In this document: piece by piece, positions 55,191 to 64,000 of the stretch | How positions within the stretch are numbered: position 1 is the first letter of the stretch | Layout: every line of letters starts with the position of its first letter | NCBI RefSeq assembly: GCF_028885435.1 | Contig: NZ_CP118522.1 | Coordinates: 620,001-684,000 of the forward strand | Direction: 5' to 3' | DNA: 64,000 bases | From: Mesomycoplasma ovipneumoniae ATCC 29419 | Lineage (GTDB): Bacteria; Bacillota_I; Bacilli_A; Mycoplasmatales; Metamycoplasmataceae | Position numbers and translations under genes: made by a program | The notes under the pieces: model-generated | The model's input: the letters and a program-made list of their open reading frames with translations, nothing else | Told to the model about the DNA's origin: nothing | The model's database searches: none

Positions 55191-57305
55191 ATGATTTTTT
55201 TGACCAAAAGAGGCAAAATTGTTCTCTTGACTGCCACGCCTATAATAATTATTCCGGTTGCTAGCGCTCTTAATCAATATTTAACATCGCTAAATTTTCC
55301 GGCTTTTGAAAACACATATTCAAACTCAAGTCCATCAACAATTGCCAAAAACGAAATCGATAAAGATCTAAAATTCAATTCTCCAGTTACAAATGCAATT
55401 TTTAAGCAAAAAGAAGAAAATAAACCTAATCAAGTACAGAAAATTGAAGATACAAAACAGCCAATTATAATAAAAAATCCCGAAAAAGTTGAACAGAAAA
55501 AGCCAGAAATCGCCGCTCCACAACAAGCACCAACTTTAAAACCAAAATTTGCACCTCAAAGTGCAACTTCAGGTCCAAATTTAATAGTTGGTACTGAGTT
55601 AAGTCGGCTCACTCAACTTGCCTTACAACGAAAAGCATCAGGATTTAGCGCAGAAATTAAAAAACTCGAATCTCGTATTGCTAATATCGATGCCCAAGTA
55701 AAAGAAATAAATCGCTATTATGACGAAGAATATAATAGAAATAATGGTGATGATGCCCCTGGTTCACGAAGAAGTTGAGAAGAAGGACGTCGACTTAGTT
55801 TGTACTCCTGTGAGCCATCAATTGATTGCCCAGCAATTCGCCTTGATCAAAATAAAGCCGAATTAGAGCGTCTAAGACGCGAAGCAGCTAACCCAAAACC
55901 CTTAACCGCCGAGGAAATTAATCTTATAAAACAAGGTTTATTGCCTGATCCAGACAATCCTTATGCTTGAGGTTATGATGATGAGGCTAAAAATCCAACG
56001 CTAAATCGGCTAAAAGCTGAAAATCTTAGCCGAGTTTTTAACACTCCAGGTTATTATTCTCGTGTTTCAAGTTCAATTTCAAGCCTTGAATACACCGGTT
56101 GGACAAAATCTGATGTTTCAAATGAATTTTCAAACATTTTTTCTGAAAACGGTGTCTCAGGTAATTCAATCAAAATTTACCAATACACCCCAAATGAACA
56201 AAATGAAGACCGTGCTAATCGAAGTCCAATAAAAGCAATTGTTCTAAATGCCGATGATGCTAATGCTTTTGATAAATTTCAAAAAATTATGAACCAGGCA
56301 ATCAAGCAAGACAATAAAATCCAAGCTGTTGTTCTTCAAAATGTCGGTTCCCTTAATTCATTGCAAAATATTGATCCAATTCTAAAAGCAATTCCTTCTT
56401 CAGTTATTAAGTTGACTTTATTTTTAAATAATCCAGCGGCAACTCGCGGACTAAGAGGACTTGAAAATGTCAAATTAAAAGAATTAGAACTCTATTCAGA
56501 TTCAAATGCGGTCTCACAACATTGATCAATTAATCCAAATGCATTGAAAAACGTTGATTTTATTAGTTTTGACTATCAAAATCAGTTTAACGTTACAAAA
56601 AATTCGGGCGAAAAACTACCTTCTTCAATAATTTTTAACACACTTCGGTTTGACAAAGGCGATGATGTTGCTAAAATTAACGAAGGTCTTGAAATTGTTT
56701 TTAATTCCAAAATTAACCAACGTGTTTTTCAAGGTAATTTTGGCGGCAAAGGTGGTTGACCGACTTTTTTAGATTTTTCCGATACTAACATCAAAACTCT
56801 AAAAGGAATTTGGTTTGATGAACTTAACCGTGTTTATAATATAAATGTCGAAAACTGACCTGAACCTTTTGCAAAAGAAAATTTTAAAGGCAATCGAACC
56901 CTAAAATTCAAGCGAATGATTTTTCAGCCCGACATTGTTGGCGGCTCAGATGCTTATGTTGTTGATATTTCTGATTTTGATGGCGCCCAATTTAGCCAGC
57001 GGTTAGCTTTTGGCGATCCACCGCCGCCGCCAACTGAAATTCAATTTAAGCGAAATGGTCAGGAAATTTACGGAATTCCGCTTTATTTAAAAGGTCAAAA
57101 TCTAACTGGAGATGCAAAAAGCCAACTTGAGTCTTTTATTAGAGCGGCAAATGCTAATGGCCAAAGACGAATTACCCAAATTTATGTCGAAAGTGATGGA
57201 CTAAAATCCCAACTTGGCGGTCAAATTGGAAATGTTTTAATTCAAACTAAAATTGCTAACCAAAACAGTCAACAAGGAGGAGATAGCGATGAAATTGAGG
57301 TCTAA
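55191..57305 (+). CDS. mib: Mycoplasma immunoglobulin-binding protein (MIB)
   Basis: A 704-residue protein with an N-terminal membrane anchor (residues ~9-24, VLLTATPIIIIPVASAL) and a disordered Pro/Lys/Gln linker (residues ~40-130). The core contains a heptad-like stretch (AEIKKLESRIANIDAQVKEINRYYDEEY) and the SSISSLEYTGWTKSDVSNEF region typical of the immunoglobulin-blocking virulence protein family (protein M/MIB). MIB binds the antibody light chain and presents it to MIP. ATG 55191 has GGAGGG seven bases upstream. It overlaps mip by 17 bases. Confidence 0.85.
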
Positions 57306-59754
57306 AATTCTATTTTTATTACCCAGCATTTTACCAATTATTGCTATTTCGTGTGCTAATACTGATTCTAATTTAAAAAGCATTAGTGATGTTGAAAAAT
57401 CTTTAACTGATCTAAAAAATAAATTCGACTCTTCGCAAAATAGTAGTTCAGAAAACCTAAATAATTTACTTACAAAAATTAACGATGAAATTCAGAATTT
57501 AAAAAAAATTTTAAATTCTGACAAACTAGGTAAATTCAACCAAGAATCAGAAAAAATCCTATCAAAACTAAGCACTTTTTCTGATAATGACTTGCAAAAT
57601 CAAGAAAAAAATGCGGAATTTCAAAAGACTTTTTCCGAGCTTGTTAGTTTAGTTCAAAATCAAAAAGACACTCCAAAACCGCAAAATCCAAGTCCAATTC
57701 CTAATCCAAATCCAAGTCCAATTCCTAATCCAAATCCAGGTGCAAATCCAAACCCAGGTCAAAATCCAAATCATCCTCGGCCTGAGCCAGTTTCGCCTGA
57801 AAAAATTTCAACTTTAACGCCACAAGGTCAAACTTTTTCGATCTGAAGAGATAACAAACGTATTGTTGAAGACCAATATAAATACGATGACCCTAAAAAA
57901 GAGCTAGAATACCATCGAAGTTTAAACAATATTTCTAGTCAAGGTGGATTTACTACCGCAAGTGTTTTACAACCTCGTCCTGAAAGTTTCAATCTTCCAA
58001 GTTCATCTGTCCTTGAAAAATTAAACCAACAGGCAAAGAATGCTAATCAGCCTTACTATCAAAATGCTCAATTACGTGGATTTTCTTTGCCTGAAATTGG
58101 GACTGATGGTCAAATCAAAGGTATTTTAATTAATAATTTTGTACAACCTCCAGCAGTTCCGGCTTATTGAGGCCAGGAAAAGCGAACCGGTGGATCAAAT
58201 CGCAACGGTTTACCGAGAGTTTTACCAAATGATACTTATCGAAAAATAGCGAAAAACTCGTTTTCTTTTGGAATAAGAAACGGTAAACAACGTGATCCTA
58301 ATGACAATATTGAAAATCCTGATGCAACAAAACGTGTAGTTCGTTCAGATATGTCTTTTGGAACAGCGGCAATTCTTGACTTTGAAAAAACAGAAAATGG
58401 ATCTTATCCTCTAAAGTGATTTTTCATAACAAATGCTCACGTTGCCGGAAGTTTACGACTTGCAAACGACGTGCCGACTGACAAAACTCAAGTCTGAGGC
58501 CGTGATGAGTCAAATTATAGTGAAGAATTTCGCCAATATAACACTTGAACAATTACTCTGAGAAAACTAAAAAATACAACTCCAGTTCATTCAAAATTGC
58601 CAACATCAATTGGCGAAGGATTCGAGACTTATTATGACAGCGAAGAAGTTCGCGTTAAGGAATTAGAAGGAAACTTATATAATAACGGTCGGGATGGCCA
58701 ATATGAACGTGACTCCCTACTTGTCAACGAAACGCCAAAAAAACCTTTAAATGTGCGTACAATTGTAATTGGAACAAACGCGCTAAAGTCTTCACCAAAA
58801 GACTTTTCTTCACAAAAGGTGTACCAAAATATTGAAGAAGTTCTTGATTTTGCCGTTGTTGAAGTTAATTTTGACAATGAAACTCAAGCAAAAAAAATGA
58901 CTCAAGACTATTATGAAGCCGCCCAGCAACAAAATCATTATCAAGGCCGTGAAGAAAACTTCCTTGATCCTAAAGTTTATGAAAAAATTCCGCCAACTGA
59001 TTTTTACGGCTTTGGTTGACCTTCAACACAAAATGAAAGCCAAAGAACGCTTGATCGTCATGAAAATCCGACTGATTTTGCCAATAGACGTTTTCAAGTC
59101 TCACCTTGATTTAATAAAGATGTAGCTCTTTTTCGTAATAATAACCCTGATGACAAGCGTTGAAAAGGTGGCGGCGAATTTGCCTGAACTCGCTCATACC
59201 GTTCTTTTGTAAATCTGCCCGGAATTACTGACTATTTTATTACAAATCCAACACTAACAAGTTCATATTTTAAAATTCAGCACGCACCTAATGAAAAAGG
59301 TGATGTTTCAAGCCCTTATTTGATTTCAGGTCAAGGCTTTTTAATTGATAATTTTGCCTCTGGTGGTGGAGTTAGTGGAACTTCAATTCGCGATGGCAAT
59401 GAAAAAGTTTACGGACTCCAATTTGCTTCTGATAATGCTGCCTCAGCGGCTTTTGTTCTGGCTTTACGTTCTTATGGATATGACTATAAAGGTTATTATG
59501 GAAAATATAATTTACCTTCTTATGATATAATTTATGGTTCAAAAAACCAATTTAAATCCTATTTTGATGCAATGTTACAACTTTATGGCGATAAATCTGA
59601 CAAAAAATTAAAAACTAACTTATTCCCAGATGGCTTTAGCGAATCAACACGAAAAGATGTTTTTGCTTCAAAGTCTAATGTTATTAATTTGCCAGAAGAA
59701 ATTCAAAAACGCACATATTCACGGGTTGTTTCAAAAATTGAAGAGGGCAGCTAA
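57289..59754 (+). CDS. mip: Mycoplasma immunoglobulin protease (MIP), lipoprotein
   Basis: An 821-residue lipoprotein: signal peptide with lipobox AISC (Cys ~21), a helical spacer, a Pro-Asn linker of repeated PNPNPSPI units (residues ~130-165), then a DUF31 trypsin-like domain. The triad is visible as His384 (TNAHVAG), Asp520 (LDFAVVEV) and Ser696 (GGGVSGTSI). MIP cleaves the VH domain of antibody captured by MIB on the cell surface. Strong ribosome site AAGGAGGAG inside the end of mib; translational coupling likely. Many TGA-Trp codons. Confidence 0.9.
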
Positions 59755-61209
59755 GTTTTTAAACTAAAAATTTTATCATTATAAATTAGGTTGAAAAAAT
59801 TAGAAACTACCCTTTTATCAACATTTTGATTGTTAGTTTTGTTGTTTTTTTATTTTGTCCAATTTAGAAAATTCGGACAAATAATTTAACTCATATAAAA
59901 TTTGGACTTTTACATAATAAGGACTCTAATTCATGAGTTATTATATTATTATAAATAAACTTATTTTTTAATAAGGAATATTTAATTTTCAAATTTTTTA
60001 CCTTCAATATTAATCATCCGTGTTGCAAAAAAATTTAAAAAATTCAATAGCATTGACCACTGGCATTTTCTTTCTTTGAAGTGCAACAAATTCTAGTGCT
60101 ATTTTTGATTTTTTTATTTTGTTATTGTTCTTATTAGTGTTTTAAGCTTCAAGAACTTTTGCGATATCAATTCTGTATCTTTTGAGAACATTTGGCATTA
60201 TTCTTGATAAATTCTACGGTCATTTTCTGAACGAACGTTAATTGTTTATTTCTTTTTTTGGTTTACACAGATATTTGTTTTCCCGATTAATTGGTTATCA
60301 CACTTTTTACCCATTTTATAAGGTTTTTTTGTCAATTTCTTATCAAATTACTGTCGCATACATGTCTAAATTTGTCTAAATTCTTCTGTAAATGTAAAAT
60401 TTCGCTTTTAAAACCTTTGAATTCAACAATTTTGATATATGTAATTTGTCTCGTTTGAATTGTTTATTTTGACAAGCATTTTAAATGCACTTGATATTAA
60501 TATGCTAATTTAGATTTTGCTAGTTTTTTATTTTTTTAGTTTTATACAATATTTTTTTTCATTATTTTAAAAAAATTTGCAATTATAAATATTTTTATCT
60601 TGAATTCGCTTTATTTATTATTTTTTGCGCTTTATGCAGTCCTTCTCAAGTTTAACACTTTTACAAGGGATGTGGTTTAAATATTACTGATTCAGAGTTT
60701 TATGAAAATTTTTTTTGTTCTTCAATATAATTTAAAATATATTATAAAAAATTTCAAATTTGTATAAAAAGTAACTAATTTAAAAATTAAAAATTTTTTT
60801 ACTAATGTTGTTTTTTTTGAATCATTAAATTTTAATTAATACTTGTTAATTAAGATGTATTAATATGGATTATTTCACTTATTTTGGTTCAAATTTTTTG
60901 GAAATTAAGCTAGTAATAAGGATATTTTAAAATTAATCTTGTTTAAAACTAGGATTTAATAATTGATGCAGAATTGCATGTATGTTTAACTTTTGCATTA
61001 AATTTTAGTATTTATTTTAGCATTTTATTTTACTTGATGCTGTTTTTTATAACATATTAACCTAATCAAAATTGATAAAATAATTTTGTGGATCCAATGA
61101 GTTAATAAACTTAATCAATTGCTTTGTTATAGTTTTAATAATATTTTTTAAAAAAAAATTTAATCAAAAAAATAGTTGAATTTAGATTATTAATTTTGTT
61201 TATATATGC
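59755..61209. other. 1.5-kb AT-rich stretch without an intact gene
   Basis: No frame of useful length in any direction. On the minus strand, short scattered runs look like decayed coding sequence (for example KIALEFVALQRKKMPVVNAIEFF near 60000-60110 and KKPYKMGKKCDNQLIGKTN near 60260-60330), but I cannot name the source. An inverted AACTCAT/ATGAGTT pair lies near 59888 and 59932. No repeat-family copy is present here. Confidence 0.5.
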
Positions 61210-61239
61210 TATAATCTTTTTAGGTTTCAATTTAAACCT
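61210..61239 (+). promoter_or_regulatory. Extended -10 promoter and palindromic leader
   Basis: TGCTATAAT (box 61210-61215), followed by AGGTTTCAATTTAAACCT (61222-61239), an inverted repeat whose right half recurs a few bases on. It could bind a regulator or form a 5' stem. The gene starts at 61279. Confidence 0.55.
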
Positions 61240-61278
61240 AAATTCAATTTAAACCTAAAACAATTTTTCGGAGATAAA

Positions 61279-62271
61279 ATGCATATACATTTAGATTTAG
61301 AAAATGGTTACGGAAATTACCCATATCATCAAAGCTCTAATTACTATTCAAATGGATGAAATAGAAAGCCTAGCAGAAGTGAAGTTTCTGATTTTATAAA
61401 CGAACTAATGAATGAGGCTAAAAAGACTGCAAAAACATTTGATAAAAACATGATTCTTTCAGTCTTAAGTGATCTTGATTCAAAAAATATAGAAACTGGT
61501 TTTAATACTCACGCACGATATACAAGTGATTTTAATAGTGCTTTCCATAATTATTTAGAAAATAATCAAACCTCAAACTTAGACAAATATGTGCTTGAGT
61601 CTGATTGAGAGAATTTATCTTACTGACTTAGAACATTTGTTGAGAATGTTTTATCATACAAATATCATTTATCGATAATATCAAGTATTATTTCTACAGT
61701 TCTTGGGTATTTGAGTGGAAGTTTGTTTATCGATGCTACTGTTAATTTTCTTTTTGGTTCCGCCATTGCCAACAATCCTTTATATGTTTTGGGAATATCT
61801 AAAATTATAGATATATCCAAAATCAAAACGCCAATGGTAGAAATTAAGGAAGCATTAAACAAAAGAGGTGTAGCCGATAAAATTGTGAAAAAATTGTCGT
61901 CTAGGTTTTCTTGGGCTAAATCGATTAATCCTGCTAAAATTGGGAATATGTTTCTGTTGTTTACAACTATTTTCACTTCAGCAGAATCCGCCCAATATCA
62001 AGATAGTTATGGTAATCTTGATTATTTTGTGGAAAAAGCAAGAAAATTAATAGATGAGAAACATTCTATTGGTAAATTAGTGCTATTATTGAAGATGATC
62101 AATCACAAGGTATATGATGTTCCCTGATATCGTTTTTTAGAACCAAGTGTTTGGTTTTTGCTCGGCGGAACCAAAAAACTTTCTTCATTAGTAGAAGAAG
62201 TCTATAAACGTTCTAATGATAAATATGTAAAAGCAATTTATGAAAAATATTTAAATCGTACATATTATTAA
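61279..62271 (+). CDS. Unrecognised protein with a hydrophobic centre
   Basis: A 330-residue frame with TGA-Trp codons; ATG 61279 follows CGGAGATAAA, a good ribosome site. The N-terminal 130 residues are hydrophilic and rich in Asn, Ser and Tyr, with no signal peptide. Residues ~135-165 are hydrophobic (SIISTVLGYLSGSLFIDATVNF), then a helical part (VEIKEALNKRGVADKIVKKLSS), and an aromatic C-terminus. I recognise no family. Its strong promoter suggests it is expressed; the next two genes follow after 22 bases in the same direction. Confidence 0.7.
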
Positions 62272-62293
62272 TGTTTAATAAAAATGGTGTTTC

Positions 62294-63622
62294 ATGAATA
62301 TATCTAAGCATTCAATAATTTTAAATAATTATGTTAAATTTTCAAACTCTCATTTTATTAGAAAGGGCCAAAAAGGACAGCAAATTCTTACACTTTTAAT
62401 AATTTCATTGGTTTTTCTTATCATTTTTGCAATTGGGGCTAGCTTACTTTGAAACAAAAATATATGATGAGTAGGTCCTGCAGCATTTTGGCCCTTACCT
62501 TTTGTTTGAGTTTATTTTGTTTTAGGTCTTTTTCTTAGGAAAAAATTTGTTGATTATTTTGATAATAATTCCATTGCTAAATCTATAAAATTTTTAAAAT
62601 TATTTTTAATAAGTCGCTTGAGTTTTGGACTTTTGTATAAATTAAGAGATGAAAATTTTGACAAATATTATAAAAAAGCCAATGAATTAGCAAACATTGA
62701 CCCCTCAATTGTTTTTTATGGCTCATTTGCCGAAAGTTTGACTTTTTTAAAATCTCGTGAAATTAACGATATAGATTTTTGCTCAAGTTCTAATTTACGT
62801 TATGATTTAGGGATTAAAAAAACAATAATTCTTGATGATAAACAAATCATTGACCCTTATATTTATAAAAAAAACGATGAATCAACTAAATGTGAAGGAC
62901 TTAGTTTTATTTTTGTACCAAAAAAATATCAAACAACTGTTGAAAATTTAACAATAACTTCGCCAGTTTACCAAATTGCAAATAAAATTAGCAGATTAGT
63001 ATTACTTCCAAGTATCATGAATTTAAGTGAAAATTATAAAATTAAATTCAAAAATACTATAGATGATTTAAAAGAAATTTCCAAATTTAATTTACCTTTT
63101 ACAAAGGCTAAACTTTCTCAATGCTATTTTGATTCAATTTTACAAAAAAGCCAATATATTTGTGTTTTAAATCAAGATAAAATATTGAATAATATTCAAA
63201 AAATTGATTTGAATTTACTTATTGAAAATTTCACTGAAAACATCGAGTTAACCTTGGAAAATCCGTTCTCAAACTATGGAAAACCTTTCAAAATTTCAGT
63301 TTTGGAACTAATAAAAGAATTTGAGAATGACACTAAAATTAAAAATTTACGTCTTGCATTTGATAATGATTTTCATAAATTTTTTAACGATATAATTTTG
63401 CCCGATCCTCATTATAAATCTGACTCACCTTTGCTCGAATTTAGTTCAAAAGACGAGTTTAATGCTTTCAACGAAAAGCTCGAAATAAGCAATTTATCAT
63501 TAAATTACTTAAGTCCAAATTTAGTATTTTCATACAAAAATGATCATAGCATTGATATTAGACATATTTTTGCAATTTTTATTGCTAAGAAATTTAAGGA
63601 ATTAGAAGAAAATGAAAAATAA
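62294..63622 (+). CDS. Membrane-anchored protein with nucleotidyltransferase-like motif
   Basis: A 442-residue protein. Two hydrophobic segments near the N-terminus (residues ~31-52 and ~56-77) are followed by a cytosolic domain. At residues ~138-162 lies VFYGSFAESL...EINDIDF: a G-S followed about 17 residues later by D-x-D, the hallmark of the polymerase-beta type nucleotidyltransferase fold (as in MNT and AbiEii proteins). The third catalytic Asp may be in the DDKQIIDPYIY strand. The rest is helical and Lys-rich. The start ATG 62294 has no clear ribosome site. It overlaps the next gene by 11 bases. Assignment to the fold is by motif only. Confidence 0.6.
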
Positions 63623-63986
63623 TGATAAAAAAATTTCTTATTATAAAAAAACATTTTCCTTATATTATAAATCAACAACTCCCTTTACATACATAATTTT
63701 TCGCTGATTTATTTTAGCAATATTTGTGGGATTAATAGCGGCTGGAATTTTATTTTGGAATGTTTATGACCTTCCGGTTCCGCCATATATTTTTGTTTTT
63801 ATTCCCGTTTGCATTTTAGTAGTGCCTTTGTTTTTAAAAACATTATTAAATTCTGTTTATTTTTTTGTTAGTCCAAAAATTCTTGGCAAACTATTAGAAA
63901 AAAATTGGTTTTTGTGGCTAAGTTTAAAATTAATGACAAAATCTTGGGAAAATATGGCAGATATTTTATTAGACCACGTTGACTAA
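63612..63986 (+). CDS. Small membrane protein, partner of the preceding gene
   Basis: A 124-residue protein with a basic N-terminus and two hydrophobic helices (residues ~31-50 and ~57-78), then an amphipathic Lys/Trp-rich tail. The ATG lies within the end of the preceding gene (11-base overlap), so the two are translationally coupled. The topology, two helices then a cytosolic tail, mirrors the start of the preceding protein. Not recognised. Confidence 0.7.
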
Positions 63987-64000
63987 AAATTTTTTAAATA

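Noticed and set aside
60280..60310. Replication origin (TTATCACAC resembling a DnaA box in an AT-rich stretch)
   Set aside because: Only one imperfect box, no cluster and no dnaA or dnaN gene nearby.
59990..60420. Decayed IS30- or IS3-type transposase on the minus strand
   Set aside because: The short readable runs do not include a catalytic D-D-E segment or a helix-turn-helix that I could identify.
1..64000. CRISPR array
   Set aside because: No regularly spaced short repeats with unique spacers and no cas genes; the regular repeats seen are coding repeats or the dispersed element.

Overview
The window reads as a low-GC mollicute that uses TGA for tryptophan: almost every long gene is continuous only when TGA is read through. 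Gene content (AckA/Pta, a P60/P80/HIT cluster, a MIB/MIP pair, giant repetitive surface proteins, PepF) points to the Mycoplasma hyopneumoniae group (Mesomycoplasma; M. hyopneumoniae, flocculare, ovipneumoniae, dispar or conjunctivae type). I cannot name the species.

Layout. 1-3.3 kb: end of an unknown gene, an RluD-type pseudouridine synthase, an unknown exported protein and two tRNAs (Leu GAG, Ser GGA). 4.3-31 kb, minus strand: two giant adjacent genes for modular surface proteins (about 3900 and potentially 4000 residues). The first-transcribed one is broken by a ~1.08 kb out-of-frame tandem duplication, and a very degenerate third copy of the same segment lies between the two genes. 32-34 kb: pta-ackA. 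34.5-40.7 kb: an unrecognised two-gene unit and a broken second copy of it. 40.7-42.2 kb: a frameshifted APC-type permease. 42.4-44.2 kb: a DUF31-type serine protease lipoprotein. 44.8-48.9 kb: HIT protein, P60-like lipoprotein and P80-like membrane protein. 49-52.4 kb: HAD phosphatase/CoaE fusion, then DnaB-like and DnaI-like genes. 53-55 kb: PepF. 55-59.8 kb: MIB and MIP, the immunoglobulin-capturing and immunoglobulin-cleaving pair. 61-64 kb: an unknown membrane protein and a two-gene unit with a nucleotidyltransferase-like motif and membrane segments.

The most striking element is a dispersed intergenic repeat family with at least seven recognisable copies (about 1.2-1.9, 3.5-4.0, 4.0-4.2, 31.4-32.1, 38.0-38.5, 44.2-44.75 and 52.4-53.1 kb). 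Full copies are about 570-690 bp. They have ~22-bp imperfect inverted ends and sit between direct duplications of the target that can be very long (57 bp and 82 bp in the clearest cases, 13 bp in another). Each copy carries a good promoter, a strong ribosome binding site and a conserved four-codon open frame (M-F-F/L-x-stop), followed by conserved hairpins with compensatory changes; most full copies end in a terminator-like hairpin. It looks like a non-autonomous transposable element that spreads a small RNA or micropeptide gene.

Functionally the window is largely devoted to the cell surface and host interaction: giant repeat proteins with R-x-x-R cleavage-like sites, Ig-binding and Ig-cleaving proteins, a second DUF31 protease and P60/P80. 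A few housekeeping modules (acetate/ATP production, CoA synthesis, primosome loading, peptide degradation) lie between them.
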